Positions 6,319 to 14,045 are shown, counted from the stretch's first letter. The stretch is DNA of 18,572 nt from Methanocella sp. (GCF_035506375.1 NZ_DATJPM010000099.1:1-18572), one strand, 5' to 3'. Numbers and translations: made by a program. Notes: generated by a model from the sequence alone, not told the origin.

Positions 6319-7341
6319 TTAGAAGCCGTTCCTCTTAAGCTTCAGCTTACCGACCTTCTCGATCGCCGCCACGTCGACGCCGTCTGCGACGCTAACGGCT
6401 CCCGTCTCTCTCGCGATCTCGAATAGCCCGGCACCCTCGGGCGTCCTGATGATAACGACGCTCGAGCCGGCGGCACTGCCCACGCTGCCGACGGAAATAT
6501 CCGCCAGCTTTGATGTGAAATCATTACACTTACGGCATCCAGGCTTGACGAACTCCGCCAGCTTCGCCAGCGGCAGCGTCTTTATCTCGCCATTCCGCAG
6601 CGTGACCGTAAGCCTGCCCTCGCCGGCGTTCATCTTCGCGATGCGCCAGGGCGGCACGCCGAGGCGCTGCGTGACCTCCGGTACGAGCGTATCGTCAAAG
6701 CACTCGAAGCAGAAAAGGCCCACCAGAAACCGTATCTTCTGGGTGAGCTTCGCGGCGTACTCGTTCGAGGACCTCCTTAACAGGCCGACCGCCTGCATGG
6801 TGCAGGGCATACCGACGAGCGCCACGTTCCTCACGCTGGCGTCCTTCATGACGTCCCGCATGGCCTCCAGAATATCGTTCGCCGTATATTTACTGCCCGC
6901 GACCTTATCGAGATACGCAGGGTCCGAGACGATCCGGGCGTATGCCTTCTGCGCCCAGCGGTCGGAGCCCATCACGATGACGCGGTCGACAAGCCCCTCG
7001 TCCAGGGCGGCTTTTAGTATTGCGGTGACAGCCCCTCCGTTCTGGTATCGGCCATTCCCGTTAGCCTTCACGTTCTTGATATCCAGGTAAGGGCCGACGA
7101 TATCCAGTGATAATTTATCCATGTTGGCCGGAGTCCTCGGGCAGGCGTCCAGGCAGGCTTTACAGTCGATGCACGGCGTGATCTGGTACGGCCTGGCCAG
7201 CTTTAGGTCAAAGGCCAGCGTGTTCGCGGGGCAGACCGTGATACAGCCCCGGCATCCGGCGCACGTTTCCTTCTTCCAGACGCTCTGCTCCAGCTCCTGA
7301 AAGGGCAGAAGGGCCGGTGTGACGATCGCATTATTCAACAT
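6319..7341 (-). CDS. Coenzyme F420 hydrogenase/dehydrogenase beta-subunit family protein (FrhB/FdhB-like)
   Basis: This 340-residue protein starts with two ferredoxin motifs, C27-x2-C-x2-C-x3-C37-P and C57-x2-C-x2-C-x3-C67-P, giving two [4Fe-4S] clusters. An FrhB-type FAD/F420 domain follows, with VGMPC180TMQAV, FCFEC (C211, C214) and the conserved KPGC269RKC272NDFTSKLADISVG motif that holds a third cluster in the family. Family members pass electrons between F420H2 and a partner through FAD. No hydrogenase, formate dehydrogenase or Fpo gene is adjacent, so the partner is unknown; free ferredoxin:F420 exchange is one possibility. An AAGGTG ribosome binding site lies 5 bases before the ATG. 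A TATA-like ATATATAA sits at about 7398-7406. Confidence 0.9.
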   Translation of the reverse strand: MLNNAIVTPALLPFQELEQSVWKKETCAGCRGCITVCPANTLAFDLKLARPYQITPCIDCKACLDACPRTPANMDKLSLDIVGPYLDIKNVKANGNGRYQNGGAVTAILKAALDEGLVDRVIVMGSDRWAQKAYARIVSDPAYLDKVAGSKYTANDILEAMRDVMKDASVRNVALVGMPCTMQAVGLLRRSSNEYAAKLTQKIRFLVGLFCFECFDDTLVPEVTQRLGVPPWRIAKMNAGEGRLTVTLRNGEIKTLPLAKLAEFVKPGCRKCNDFTSKLADISVGSVGSAAGSSVVIIRTPEGAGLFEIARETGAVSVADGVDVAAIEKVGKLKLKRNGF

Positions 7342-7843
7342 GGAGGCACCTTATAAACATAAGAGTCGGTAAACTCATTCCTTCTTTTCATGTTCAGATA
7401 TATAATCATTATCATGACCGGTTCTGTCAAGCCTTTGGCAGTTAGCCCCTGGTCAATATGCCTGTGTAAAATTGGCAGCTAAAACAAGTTATAGGGAATT
7501 TAGGTGTACCACAATTACATAACGCCGAAGCTTGCGGTATTGAATTAAAGGGCGATGACAAGTGGCTCACCCTGATACAACATGCAAGCCTAAAAACAAA
7601 AACATCTTAAATTGTTATAAACAATAATAGAGCTTCCTTTGCTTTGAGGTCTAATAATAAGGATATAATCCTCTAACTTATGCTTATTTTTTTAATCGAA
7701 TGGTCTTGATAAGAATATAAAGAATAAAAAACCCGTTACTATATTTAGCTATAATAAGCGATTTAGCGGTTGATTTCTTGCATTTTAATTCTAGTAATGC
7801 TATATTTTTATTCGGCAATCTCTAACGTGTAGGGGTGATTAAA
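7342..7843. other. AT-rich intergenic region of about 500 bases, possible gene remnant
   Basis: The region holds the promoter of the minus-strand FrhB-like gene at its left end and that of the secreted Gly/Cys-rich protein at its right end. Its middle (7470-7610) is an open plus-strand frame of 46 codons without a good start, ending at TAA 7608-7610. The remainder is strongly AT-rich with no repeat, RNA or gene I can support. Confidence 0.4.
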
Positions 7844-8062
7844 TTGGACTTTAAGAAATTGTCTATAGTATTACTTCTCGTGCTAGCGGTACTAGCCCTC
7901 GCACTGCCCGCCGCCGCCTGTGGTGGTTGTGGCTTTGGTGGTTGCGGCGTTGGTGGTTGTGGCTTTGGCGGCTATGGCTTTAGTGGCTGTGGCTATTGGC
8001 CCCCGAGCTGGGGCTTCTGTGGCTTGTGGCCCTGGAGCTGGGGCGGCTGCGGCTGGTGCTAG
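7844..8062 (+). CDS. Small secreted Gly/Cys/Trp-rich protein
   Basis: I recognise no family. The likely start is TTG at 7844, since AGGGGTGA lies 5 bases upstream; a GTG at 7835 would overlap that site and add 3 residues. The 72-residue product has a signal peptide (KK, then a Leu/Val/Ala core ending LALPAAA). The mature part of about 47 residues contains 8 Cys, 6 Trp and 19 Gly. Its first half repeats a GGCGF-type pentapeptide; its second half is rich in Trp and Pro (PPSWGF, LWPWSW) and ends in Cys. Disulfide bonding, metal binding, aromatic stacking or self-assembly outside the cell are possible. A lipobox reading (AAAC) is weak. Codons in the repeat favour T at third positions, unlike neighbours. 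Confidence 0.7.
   Translation: MDFKKLSIVLLLVLAVLALALPAAACGGCGFGGCGVGGCGFGGYGFSGCGYWPPSWGFCGLWPWSWGGCGWC
7922..7996 (+). repeat. Five tandem 15-bp repeats inside the Gly/Cys-rich gene
   Basis: Five in-frame copies of a unit like GGTGGTTGTGGCTTT encode GGCGF, GGCGV, GGCGF, GGYGF and SGCGY. Copies 1 and 3 are identical. The pattern points to growth of the gene by slippage or duplication. Confidence 0.85.
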
Positions 8063-8392
8063 CCGGAAAGATGAACATGGGAAGGATAACATTGGTAGGT
8101 GGATTCACCTACCCCTTATAATAATAAGACACTATCGGGCACGTTCATTCACGATACTTTCACAGACAACGAATCAACTTTTCTTGTTTCCACAGGTACT
8201 GATTTTTAACAGACTTTCAGACATGGACGAGGTACCATAGACTATACAGAACCTCATGACCGCGTGGTTATTAAATATCTACCCCGAGAAGGGCACCTCT
8301 TCGTGAGCTTAAAACGGGTCATATGGACAGTTAGTACCTATTATTCAACATTGTAATGCAAAATAAAAAGTAACGTTTTTAAAAGTGCTCCG
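8063..8392. other. Intergenic region with a perfect hairpin at 8094-8113
   Basis: About 30 bases after the Gly/Cys-rich gene, GGTAGGTG-GATT-CACCTACC forms a perfect 8-bp stem with a 4-base loop, followed by CCTTATAATAATAAG. It may stabilise or end the transcript, though there is no strong T-tract. At 8360-8370 the minus strand is T-rich (CTTTTTATTTT) just after the stop of the next minus-strand gene, a likely terminator. Nothing else is clear here. Confidence 0.5.
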
Positions 8393-9106
8393 TCAACTGA
8401 CTATGACGGTGAGCATGTAGGTCTTGTTAGAGCCTGAGCAGATGCCTTTTATATAGTGCGTCCCCGGCGAGACAGCCTGGACATCGAACTCCTGTATGGC
8501 CGTCAGGTCCATATTCCCTGGCGTGGAGGACGCGCTAAGCAGCGGCGTGAGGGTACGCTGCCCGGTGATGTTCAGGCCATTGGTCACAGTAACGTTCCAC
8601 ACCCCTCCCGTATTAATATGGAATGGCAGCTGGACGTAGATCGTATCGTTCACCTTCATGTTAATGGTCGAGCCGTTATCATCCAGCGTATAATTATTGG
8701 TCGAATTAGGCTGTACTCCCGCGGTCGTCTGGGTCACGGAATCCGACAGCAGCATGGGCATTAAGGTAGAAGAGCTGAACCCCGACAGGTCGATGATGGG
8801 CATCGTAAAGGACGACGAATTGACCCTGGACACATTTATCTGGTTCGTATTGGAGTTTGTGAACGGCGTCGTGTCGAAGTTATAAATGCCCGAATACGGC
8901 ATCGACATGTTATAGCCTGGCAGTTGTGAGGATTGCTGCATGGCATTTTGCGGCAGATTATTCATATACGTGCTCATCTGGGATGATAGATCGTCTAAAG
9001 ACGATATTGAGAATAGCGGCGAATACGACTGGGCGTTCCCGGCTATAACCGAAACGCATAGCAGGACGACTATGATGGACGAACTGATTAGATAAGCGGT
9101 CTTCAC
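8393..9106 (-). CDS. Secreted, sequon-rich protein with a possible chagasin-like C-terminal domain
   Basis: The GTG at 9106 is the best start: GAGGGTG lies 5 bases upstream, and it places KTAYLISS plus a hydrophobic core (about residues 1-26) at the N terminus as a signal peptide. An ATG at 9166 would put 20 odd residues before it. The 237-residue protein is rich in Ser, Thr and Asn with ten N-x-S/T sequons, so heavy N-glycosylation at the cell surface is likely. Residues about 150-237 (VNDTIYVQLPF, TGGVWNVTVTNGLNI, then SPGTHYIKG and a final strand) recall the beta-sandwich order of chagasin/I42 protease inhibitors, but the NPTTGY and RPW loops are not conserved, so this is tentative. It is monocistronic. 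Confidence 0.72.
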   Translation of the reverse strand: MKTAYLISSSIIVVLLCVSVIAGNAQSYSPLFSISSLDDLSSQMSTYMNNLPQNAMQQSSQLPGYNMSMPYSGIYNFDTTPFTNSNTNQINVSRVNSSSFTMPIIDLSGFSSSTLMPMLLSDSVTQTTAGVQPNSTNNYTLDDNGSTINMKVNDTIYVQLPFHINTGGVWNVTVTNGLNITGQRTLTPLLSASSTPGNMDLTAIQEFDVQAVSPGTHYIKGICSGSNKTYMLTVIVS

Positions 9107-9313
9107 TCTAACACCCTCAACATAGGGTAAACTCCCGAAAATAAAAACTGTATGTGGTATAATCACATATTTTAGGCTACCAAGGGCATGAAAAGAGCAT
9201 TATTTTGTATTATTTGCCGTGCCCTTTCGCACCGAGACACAGAGTCTGGTTTTTATTGGCTTACCCGAGTTGCATTATCATATCCTGCGGTTCATTCTCG
9301 CATATAAGTAAGT

Positions 9314-9322
9314 AATATATAA
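9314..9322 (+). promoter_or_regulatory. TATA box of the phzF-like operon
   Basis: AATATATAA lies about 38 bases before the ATG at 9356; transcription is expected near 9343, giving a short leader that contains GGCGGG. Confidence 0.45.
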
Positions 9323-9355
9323 TGTTCCGGCGCCATCTTAGCAGGCGGGAATATT

Positions 9356-10234
9356 ATGGCCGGCCATACGTTTTACATAGTCGACGTGTTCGCGGAAGAA
9401 AAATATACGGGCAACCAGCTTGCTGTTTTCCTGGCTGCCGCCTCGATCCCGCCGGAGACCATGCAAAAACTGGCCAACGAGACACATTATTCCGAGACGA
9501 CCTTCATTCTTTCCAGCAAGGATAATAATGGCGGCTACGACGTGCGTATTTTCACGCCAGAGGAGGAGTTGCCGTTCGCCGGCCACCCGACGCTGGGCAC
9601 GGCTTACATCCTTATGCAGAAGGTCATGAAAAGGCCCTCCGGCGAAGTAAAGCTGAACCTGGGCGTGGGCCAGATCACGGTGACGCTCGATAAGTCGACC
9701 GGCGCTCTCTGGATGAAGCAGGTCGAACCGGCTTTTCTCCGTATGCCCGACCCGGCAGCCATTGCCGATATGCTGGGCATTAGCGAGGGCGATATCGACA
9801 GCCGCTTCCCGGTACAGGAAGTCTCGACTGGAATTCCATTTATCATCGTGCCTCTAAAAAGCATGGCCGCAGTAAAGCGGGCCTACCTCGACCCGAGAAA
9901 GTTCGCCTCGCGCATGGGCGGAAATGACTCGACCGGCATCCTGGTCTTCAGCCCGGAGACCTACGATACGAAGAACGCTCTGAACGTCCGCGTCTTCACG
10001 AAGTTCGTTTCCGTGCCCGAGGACCCTGCCACTGGAAGTGGAAACGGGTGCCTGGCCGCGTACCTGGTAAAGCACAAGTACTTCGGCACGCCTTCGATCG
10101 ATATACGTACGGAGCAGGGTTACGAGATGGGACGGCCGTCGTTGCTCTTCCTGAGGGCCGAAGATAAAAACGGCTCCATTGACGTGCGTGTCGGGGGAAA
10201 GGTTATACCCGTAGCGAAGTGTAAGCTGGAGTGA
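9356..10234 (+). CDS. PhzF-family isomerase/epimerase-like protein
   Basis: This 292-residue protein has the two-lobed PhzF fold signatures. The N-terminal lobe begins with a strand (FYIVDVFAEEKYTGNQLAVF), and the catalytic Glu is E47 in HYSETTFI. FTPEEELPFAGHPTLG (about 66-81) and, in the second lobe, PED223PATGSGNGC are the diagnostic motifs. The family catalyses proton shifts or epimerisation on small acids or amino acids; the methanogen substrate is unknown and phenazine synthesis is not implied. Length is normal for the family. It is followed after 4 bases by the C_GCAxxG_C_C gene, whose ribosome binding site lies in this gene's last codons, so the two form an operon. Confidence 0.9.
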   Translation: MAGHTFYIVDVFAEEKYTGNQLAVFLAAASIPPETMQKLANETHYSETTFILSSKDNNGGYDVRIFTPEEELPFAGHPTLGTAYILMQKVMKRPSGEVKLNLGVGQITVTLDKSTGALWMKQVEPAFLRMPDPAAIADMLGISEGDIDSRFPVQEVSTGIPFIIVPLKSMAAVKRAYLDPRKFASRMGGNDSTGILVFSPETYDTKNALNVRVFTKFVSVPEDPATGSGNGCLAAYLVKHKYFGTPSIDIRTEQGYEMGRPSLLFLRAEDKNGSIDVRVGGKVIPVAKCKLE

Positions 10235-10238
10235 TATT

Positions 10239-10673
10239 ATGACAAAAGCCGATGACGCCGTGGAATGCTTTAGTAAAGGCTATAGCTGCTCGCAGTCGGT
10301 GCTTTCGGCATATTGCGGGCAGTTCGGCATGGATAGAGAGCAGGCCTTCCGGGTCGCGGGCGCCTTCGGCGCCGGCATGGGCCGGATGTGCGAGACCTGC
10401 GGGGCCGTGACGGGCGCCTTCATGGTGCTCGGCCTCAGGTATGGTAAGGTAAAGGCCGAGGACGAGCCTGCGAAGGAAAAGGCCTACGCGAAGGTCCAGG
10501 AGTTCGTTGAGGCGTTCAAAGCCATGAACGGGTCCATTGTTTGTCGCGAGCTGCTTGGATGCGACATGGGCACGTCCGAGGGCATGAAGTACGCCAAAGA
10601 GCACCGCCTAACCGCCACGAAGTGCCCCAAATACGTGCGCGATGCGGCCGAGATCGTCGAGCGGCTTATCTGA
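10239..10673 (+). CDS. C_GCAxxG_C_C family protein
   Basis: This 144-residue protein matches the C_GCAxxG_C_C (redox-active Cys) family: GYSC17SQSVL, then FGAGMGRMC51ETC54GAVTGAFMVLG, and a C-terminal part with C102, C108 and C129. The glycine-rich segment and the conserved cysteines suggest a bound metal or cofactor, or a redox function, but the biochemical role of the family is not established. GGAGTGA just before the ATG, inside the end of the PhzF-like gene, is its ribosome binding site. It is the second gene of that two-gene operon. Confidence 0.88.
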   Translation: MTKADDAVECFSKGYSCSQSVLSAYCGQFGMDREQAFRVAGAFGAGMGRMCETCGAVTGAFMVLGLRYGKVKAEDEPAKEKAYAKVQEFVEAFKAMNGSIVCRELLGCDMGTSEGMKYAKEHRLTATKCPKYVRDAAEIVERLI

Positions 10674-10801
10674 TATCTATTTTTTAATTTTCTGTATTAA
10701 TTTTCAATCCTGGGTCGTACAGGTGCGGCCGCTATATTTATCACGATTAATATGCTTATTATGTCCACGTTTATCAAGGCTATCAATATGGAGGAAAAGG
10801 C

Positions 10802-12010
10802 ATGACACAGCAATTTGCCGACAGGATGTATTCCGTCAAGCGCTCGTTCATACGCGAGATACTAAAAGTGGTTGACGACCCCTCCATAATTTCTTTTGCC
10901 GGCGGCCTGCCCAACCCGAAGTCATTCCCTGTCGAAGAAGTCACCGCAGCCACTATAAAGGTAATGAAGGAAAGCGGGGAAAGCGCCATGCAATATAGCA
11001 CCACGGAGGGCTACCTGCCCCTGCGGGAATACATTGCCAGGCGCTATGCGAAATACGGCATCAAGGCGGATGCCGGCGAGATACTTATTACGACAGGCTC
11101 CCAGCAGGGCCTCGACCTCATCGGCAAGATATTTCTGAATAAAGGCGACACCGTCGCCGTCGAGCGCCCGACGTACCTGGCGGCCATCCAGTCCTTCGGC
11201 ATGTACGAGCCCCGGTTCGTGGACGTTCCCCTGATGGGCGACGGCGTCGACGTCGAAGCGCTCCGGCAGGTACTCGAAAGCGGCCCGAAGCTCTTCTATT
11301 CGGTGCCCAGCTTCCAGAACCCGACGGGCATCACGTACTCTCATGAAAAGCGGAAACAGGCCGCGGACGCCTTTAAGGACTGCGATGCGGTCTTTATTGA
11401 AGACAACCCGTACGGCGACATCCGGTTCATGGGCGAGGACCTGCCCCCGATGAGGCGCTACATGGGCAGTGGCGTCATCACCATGGGCACTTTCTCAAAA
11501 ACGATCTCGCCGGGCATGCGCCTGGGATGGCTGTACGCGCCATCGGAGATCATGGATAAGCTCATCACCGCCAAGCAGGCCGCGGACCTGCACACGAGCT
11601 ACTTCGTGCAGCGGGTCGTTTACCAGTACCTGGCGGATAACGACGTCGAAGGGCATATTAAAAAGATCCAGAGCATGTATAAGGTGCAGCGGGACGCTAT
11701 GGTCCATGCCATCGAACGCTACTTCCCGGCCGGTGTGGAGTATACTAAGCCCGAGGGCGGCATGTTCCTGTGGGTGATCCTGCCGGAAGGCTTATCGTCC
11801 ACAAAGCTATTCGATATGGCAATACAGGATAAAGTCGCCTTTGTCCCGGGCGAAGCGTTCTTCATCGACGGAAGCGGCCGGAACACGCTTCGGCTCAACT
11901 ATTCGAGCTCGGACGAGGCCCGGATAGAAGCGGGCATACGGCGGCTTGCTAAAGCCATAAACACGCTACTAGAGGAAAGTAAAAATGATATTATCGATAT
12001 TAGATGGTAA
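10802..12010 (+). CDS. PLP-dependent aminotransferase, class I/II (2-aminoadipate aminotransferase-like)
   Basis: This 402-residue enzyme is a fold-type I aminotransferase resembling LysN/kynurenine-aminoadipate aminotransferases. FAGGLPNP at about residue 32 is the substrate loop typical of that subgroup. PLP contacts visible are TTGSQQGLDL (99-106), N173 in QNPTG, D201-x-Y204 in EDNPYGDI, the Schiff-base Lys K233 in GTFSKTISPGMRLGW, and R240. The C-terminal substrate-carboxylate Arg is in NTLRLNYS. It probably transaminates a branched-chain, aromatic or 2-aminoadipate-type amino acid using 2-oxoglutarate; specificity is not readable. GGAGG lies upstream of the ATG. Its last codons overlap the next gene by 26 bases, so the two are co-expressed. 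Confidence 0.92.
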   Translation: MTQQFADRMYSVKRSFIREILKVVDDPSIISFAGGLPNPKSFPVEEVTAATIKVMKESGESAMQYSTTEGYLPLREYIARRYAKYGIKADAGEILITTGSQQGLDLIGKIFLNKGDTVAVERPTYLAAIQSFGMYEPRFVDVPLMGDGVDVEALRQVLESGPKLFYSVPSFQNPTGITYSHEKRKQAADAFKDCDAVFIEDNPYGDIRFMGEDLPPMRRYMGSGVITMGTFSKTISPGMRLGWLYAPSEIMDKLITAKQAADLHTSYFVQRVVYQYLADNDVEGHIKKIQSMYKVQRDAMVHAIERYFPAGVEYTKPEGGMFLWVILPEGLSSTKLFDMAIQDKVAFVPGEAFFIDGSGRNTLRLNYSSSDEARIEAGIRRLAKAINTLLEESKNDIIDIRW

Positions 12011-12371
12011 ATTCGCCATCTGTCGGCTCGAAAAGAGCTCCCCAATACCAGATTGGCTAAAAGAGAGCACGTTCTGCACAATCTCCAGGACCTATAATGA
12101 GCTCTCCTTCGTCTGCTCCCAGGAGTCCATCCCGGATTGCATCAAGTGCGACAGGGACTGGAAATGCTTTCAGGTCGAAGGCCCCATCCCGTTCAAAGTG
12201 ACCGGCGTGATCGCTTCGCTGACCGCGCCTCTCGCCGATGCGAAGATACCCGTCTTCGTCTTTTCGACCTACGACACGGACTACTTCATGGTCAAGGACA
12301 TGGACCTGGATCGGGCAAGAGAAGTGCTCGCGGCCAAAGGCCATACCATCAACTCGAAGATATGGGCATGA
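11985..12371 (+). CDS. ACT-domain protein (ACT_7/CASTOR-like)
   Basis: This 128-residue protein has two halves. The first (FAICRLEKSSPIPDWLKES, then FCTISRTYNELSFVCS) and the second (GPIPFKVTGVIASLTAPLADAKIPVFVFSTYDTDYFMVK) match the paired ACT-like repeats of the ACT_7 family. Such domains bind amino acids; free-standing members are thought to be sensors or regulators. The start ATG lies 26 bases before the stop of the aminotransferase gene in another frame, with GAGGAAAG upstream as ribosome binding site. The tight overlap suggests it senses a substrate or product of that enzyme, which is inference. Confidence 0.85.
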   Translation: MILSILDGKFAICRLEKSSPIPDWLKESTFCTISRTYNELSFVCSQESIPDCIKCDRDWKCFQVEGPIPFKVTGVIASLTAPLADAKIPVFVFSTYDTDYFMVKDMDLDRAREVLAAKGHTINSKIWA

Positions 12372-12413
12372 TCGCCGAGTGGTTCATATAGGATGTTATA
12401 ATATTTCCCGTAT

Positions 12414-12697
12414 ATGAGCGGTGCTTTACACTTCGTATGTACGCTCGATAAAGTCGATGCCATACTGAATGAGGCAAAGGAAAAGCACCTGGTGCCGAGG
12501 CCTTACCGCAACGAGAAAGGCAGGCTCGACTGGATCTGCTTCTGCTGCGACGATTGCTGCGGCTACTTCCGCGGGCTCCATGACCCCTGCGAGAAGGGCA
12601 GTGTGATCGAGTCTACCGATACGGCGGCCGCATCGACTGCGGCGTCTGCGTGGATGCTTGTGCCATGAAGGCCATCTCCATGGTAAAGCGAGATTAA
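12414..12697 (+). pseudogene. Frameshifted small ferredoxin-like protein
   Basis: The frame from ATG 12414 gives GRLDWICFCCDDCCGYFRG, a Cys-rich motif found just before the cluster motif in a family of 4Fe-4S proteins, then runs into a nonsense tail ending at 12668. In the -1-related frame the chain resumes as YGGRIDCGVCVDACAMKAI, ending at TAA 12695-12697. One base missing near 12613-12618 (TCTACCG) would join the two into about 94 residues. Even when joined, the first cluster Cys is Arg (codon CGC for TGC) and the usual CP is CA. It therefore looks like a decaying gene, though a sequencing error could explain the shift but not the Arg. It follows the ACT gene by 42 bases. Confidence 0.65.
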
Positions 12698-12714
12698 CCA
12701 TAGGATAATCCCAT

Positions 12715-12723
12715 CTTTTTTTT
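12715..12723 (+). terminator. T-tract terminator
   Basis: A run of nine T (CATCTTTTTTTTT region) lies about 18 bases after the end of the ferredoxin-like remnant and would end the aminotransferase transcript. Confidence 0.5.
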
Positions 12724-12872
12724 AAAATACCTGTGTGTTGGATTGTTCCTGTATTTTTAGCTTTATAAGAGATGGATGGTATCCGTTCCCCGTCATCTGC
12801 CGTCTATTCTATGTAAGAGTAAATCTCATTATCATTGAATCTCAATATTCGGATTCATACGGCGTGTTAAAG

Positions 12873-14045
12873 ATGCTAATAAGAAATGCTACTTATTTCG
12901 ATGGTAAAAATATCGTAAAAGGCGACATGAGGCATGGCGACTCCGGCGAGGAGTTCGACGCGGCAGGCAAGTTCGCCTTCCCCGCCTTTAACAACGGCCA
13001 CACTCACCTGGCCATGACGCTCATGAGGGGCGCCGGAGACGGGGAAAAGCTCCAGGACTGGCTGGATAACACCATATTCCCCATGGAGCAGCGGCTTACG
13101 CCCGACCTCGTCTATAAAGGCTCTATGCTGGGACTCATAGAGATGATACGGACCGGGACCTCAAGATTTTTAGACATGTACTATTTCGTTGAGGAAACGG
13201 CGAAGGCCGTGGAAAAGGCCGGGCTGAGAGCGACCCTGGGCACGCCCATCACGAGTTTCGGTACACCCTACTATAAGGACGCGAAAGATGCGCTGCGCAT
13301 CGCCGAAAGACAGTTAAAAAGCATGCGGGCCGGGCGTGTGGGCTACTGCGTCTCGCCGCATTCCATTTACCTCAACGACGAGGAGACACTGATCAAGGCA
13401 AGGGAGCTTGCCGATAAATACCATGTGTGGCTCTCCCTCCACGTTTCCGAGACCAGGAAAGAATGCGTGGACTGCCACGAGCGGACCGGGAAGTGGCCCG
13501 TCGAATACCTGGACGGCATCGGCCTGCTCGGGGAGAATACGGTGCTTATTCACGCGGCCTGGCTGACAAAAATGGAGATAAGGCTCATTGTAGAGAATGG
13601 ATCCTCGGTCATCCACTGCCCCGTCTCGAACATGAAGCTCGCCTCGGGCGGCGTAATGCCGCTGCACGAGCTACTGGACGCCGGGGTCACGGTCGGGCTC
13701 GGCACCGACGGGGCGTCCAGCAATAACTCGCTGGACATGCGAGAGGAGATGAAGATCGGCTCCCTGCTCCAAAAGTCCCACCGCTGGGACGCCACTGCCG
13801 CGAACGCACGGACCATGTTCCGCATGGCGACGCTCGGCAGTACCGACTTTGCCTTTATACGCCTTGACGACGTCCGGATGCTCCCCCATCATGACCTGAT
13901 ATCCAACCTGGTCTACAGCGGAGGCGCCGTGACCGACCTCATTGTCGACGGCCGACTCATCATGAAGGGCGGAGAGATACTGACCTTCGATGAGGAACAG
14001 GCTAAGAAAGACTTCGAGGAAGCCTCGCTGGAGCTTATAAAATGA
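12873..14045 (+). CDS. Amidohydrolase-family nucleoside deaminase (DadD/MTA-SAH deaminase-like), shortened
   Basis: The ATG at 12873 starts MLIRNATYFDG, as expected of the family's N-terminal strand; an in-frame ATG at 12735 would add 46 residues of non-family sequence. The 390-residue chain has the metal ligands H43-x-H45, H190 (LHVSET), H227 (HAAW) and D279 (GTDGA), with SPHS and the HCPVSN motif. In methanogens these enzymes deaminate 5'-deoxyadenosine, MTA and SAH, products of radical-SAM and methyl-transfer reactions. After MATLGS (about 318-323) it jumps to TDFAFIRLDD, lacking the roughly 20 residues (ALG...G.I..GK.AD) usually there. Activity may be impaired. The last codons overlap the Dph6-like gene (ATGA). 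Confidence 0.88.
   Translation: MLIRNATYFDGKNIVKGDMRHGDSGEEFDAAGKFAFPAFNNGHTHLAMTLMRGAGDGEKLQDWLDNTIFPMEQRLTPDLVYKGSMLGLIEMIRTGTSRFLDMYYFVEETAKAVEKAGLRATLGTPITSFGTPYYKDAKDALRIAERQLKSMRAGRVGYCVSPHSIYLNDEETLIKARELADKYHVWLSLHVSETRKECVDCHERTGKWPVEYLDGIGLLGENTVLIHAAWLTKMEIRLIVENGSSVIHCPVSNMKLASGGVMPLHELLDAGVTVGLGTDGASSNNSLDMREEMKIGSLLQKSHRWDATAANARTMFRMATLGSTDFAFIRLDDVRMLPHHDLISNLVYSGGAVTDLIVDGRLIMKGGEILTFDEEQAKKDFEEASLELIK

Noticed and set aside
7892..8092. Minus-strand Ala/Thr-rich frame opposite the Gly/Cys-rich gene
   Set aside because: It is a low-complexity shadow of the 15-bp repeats; the plus frame has a ribosome binding site and a signal peptide.
9180..9250. Further copy of the palindrome family
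   Set aside because: Only short words (GGGCATGAA, GCCCTTTCG, GACACAGAG) are shared; the terminal sequence is absent.
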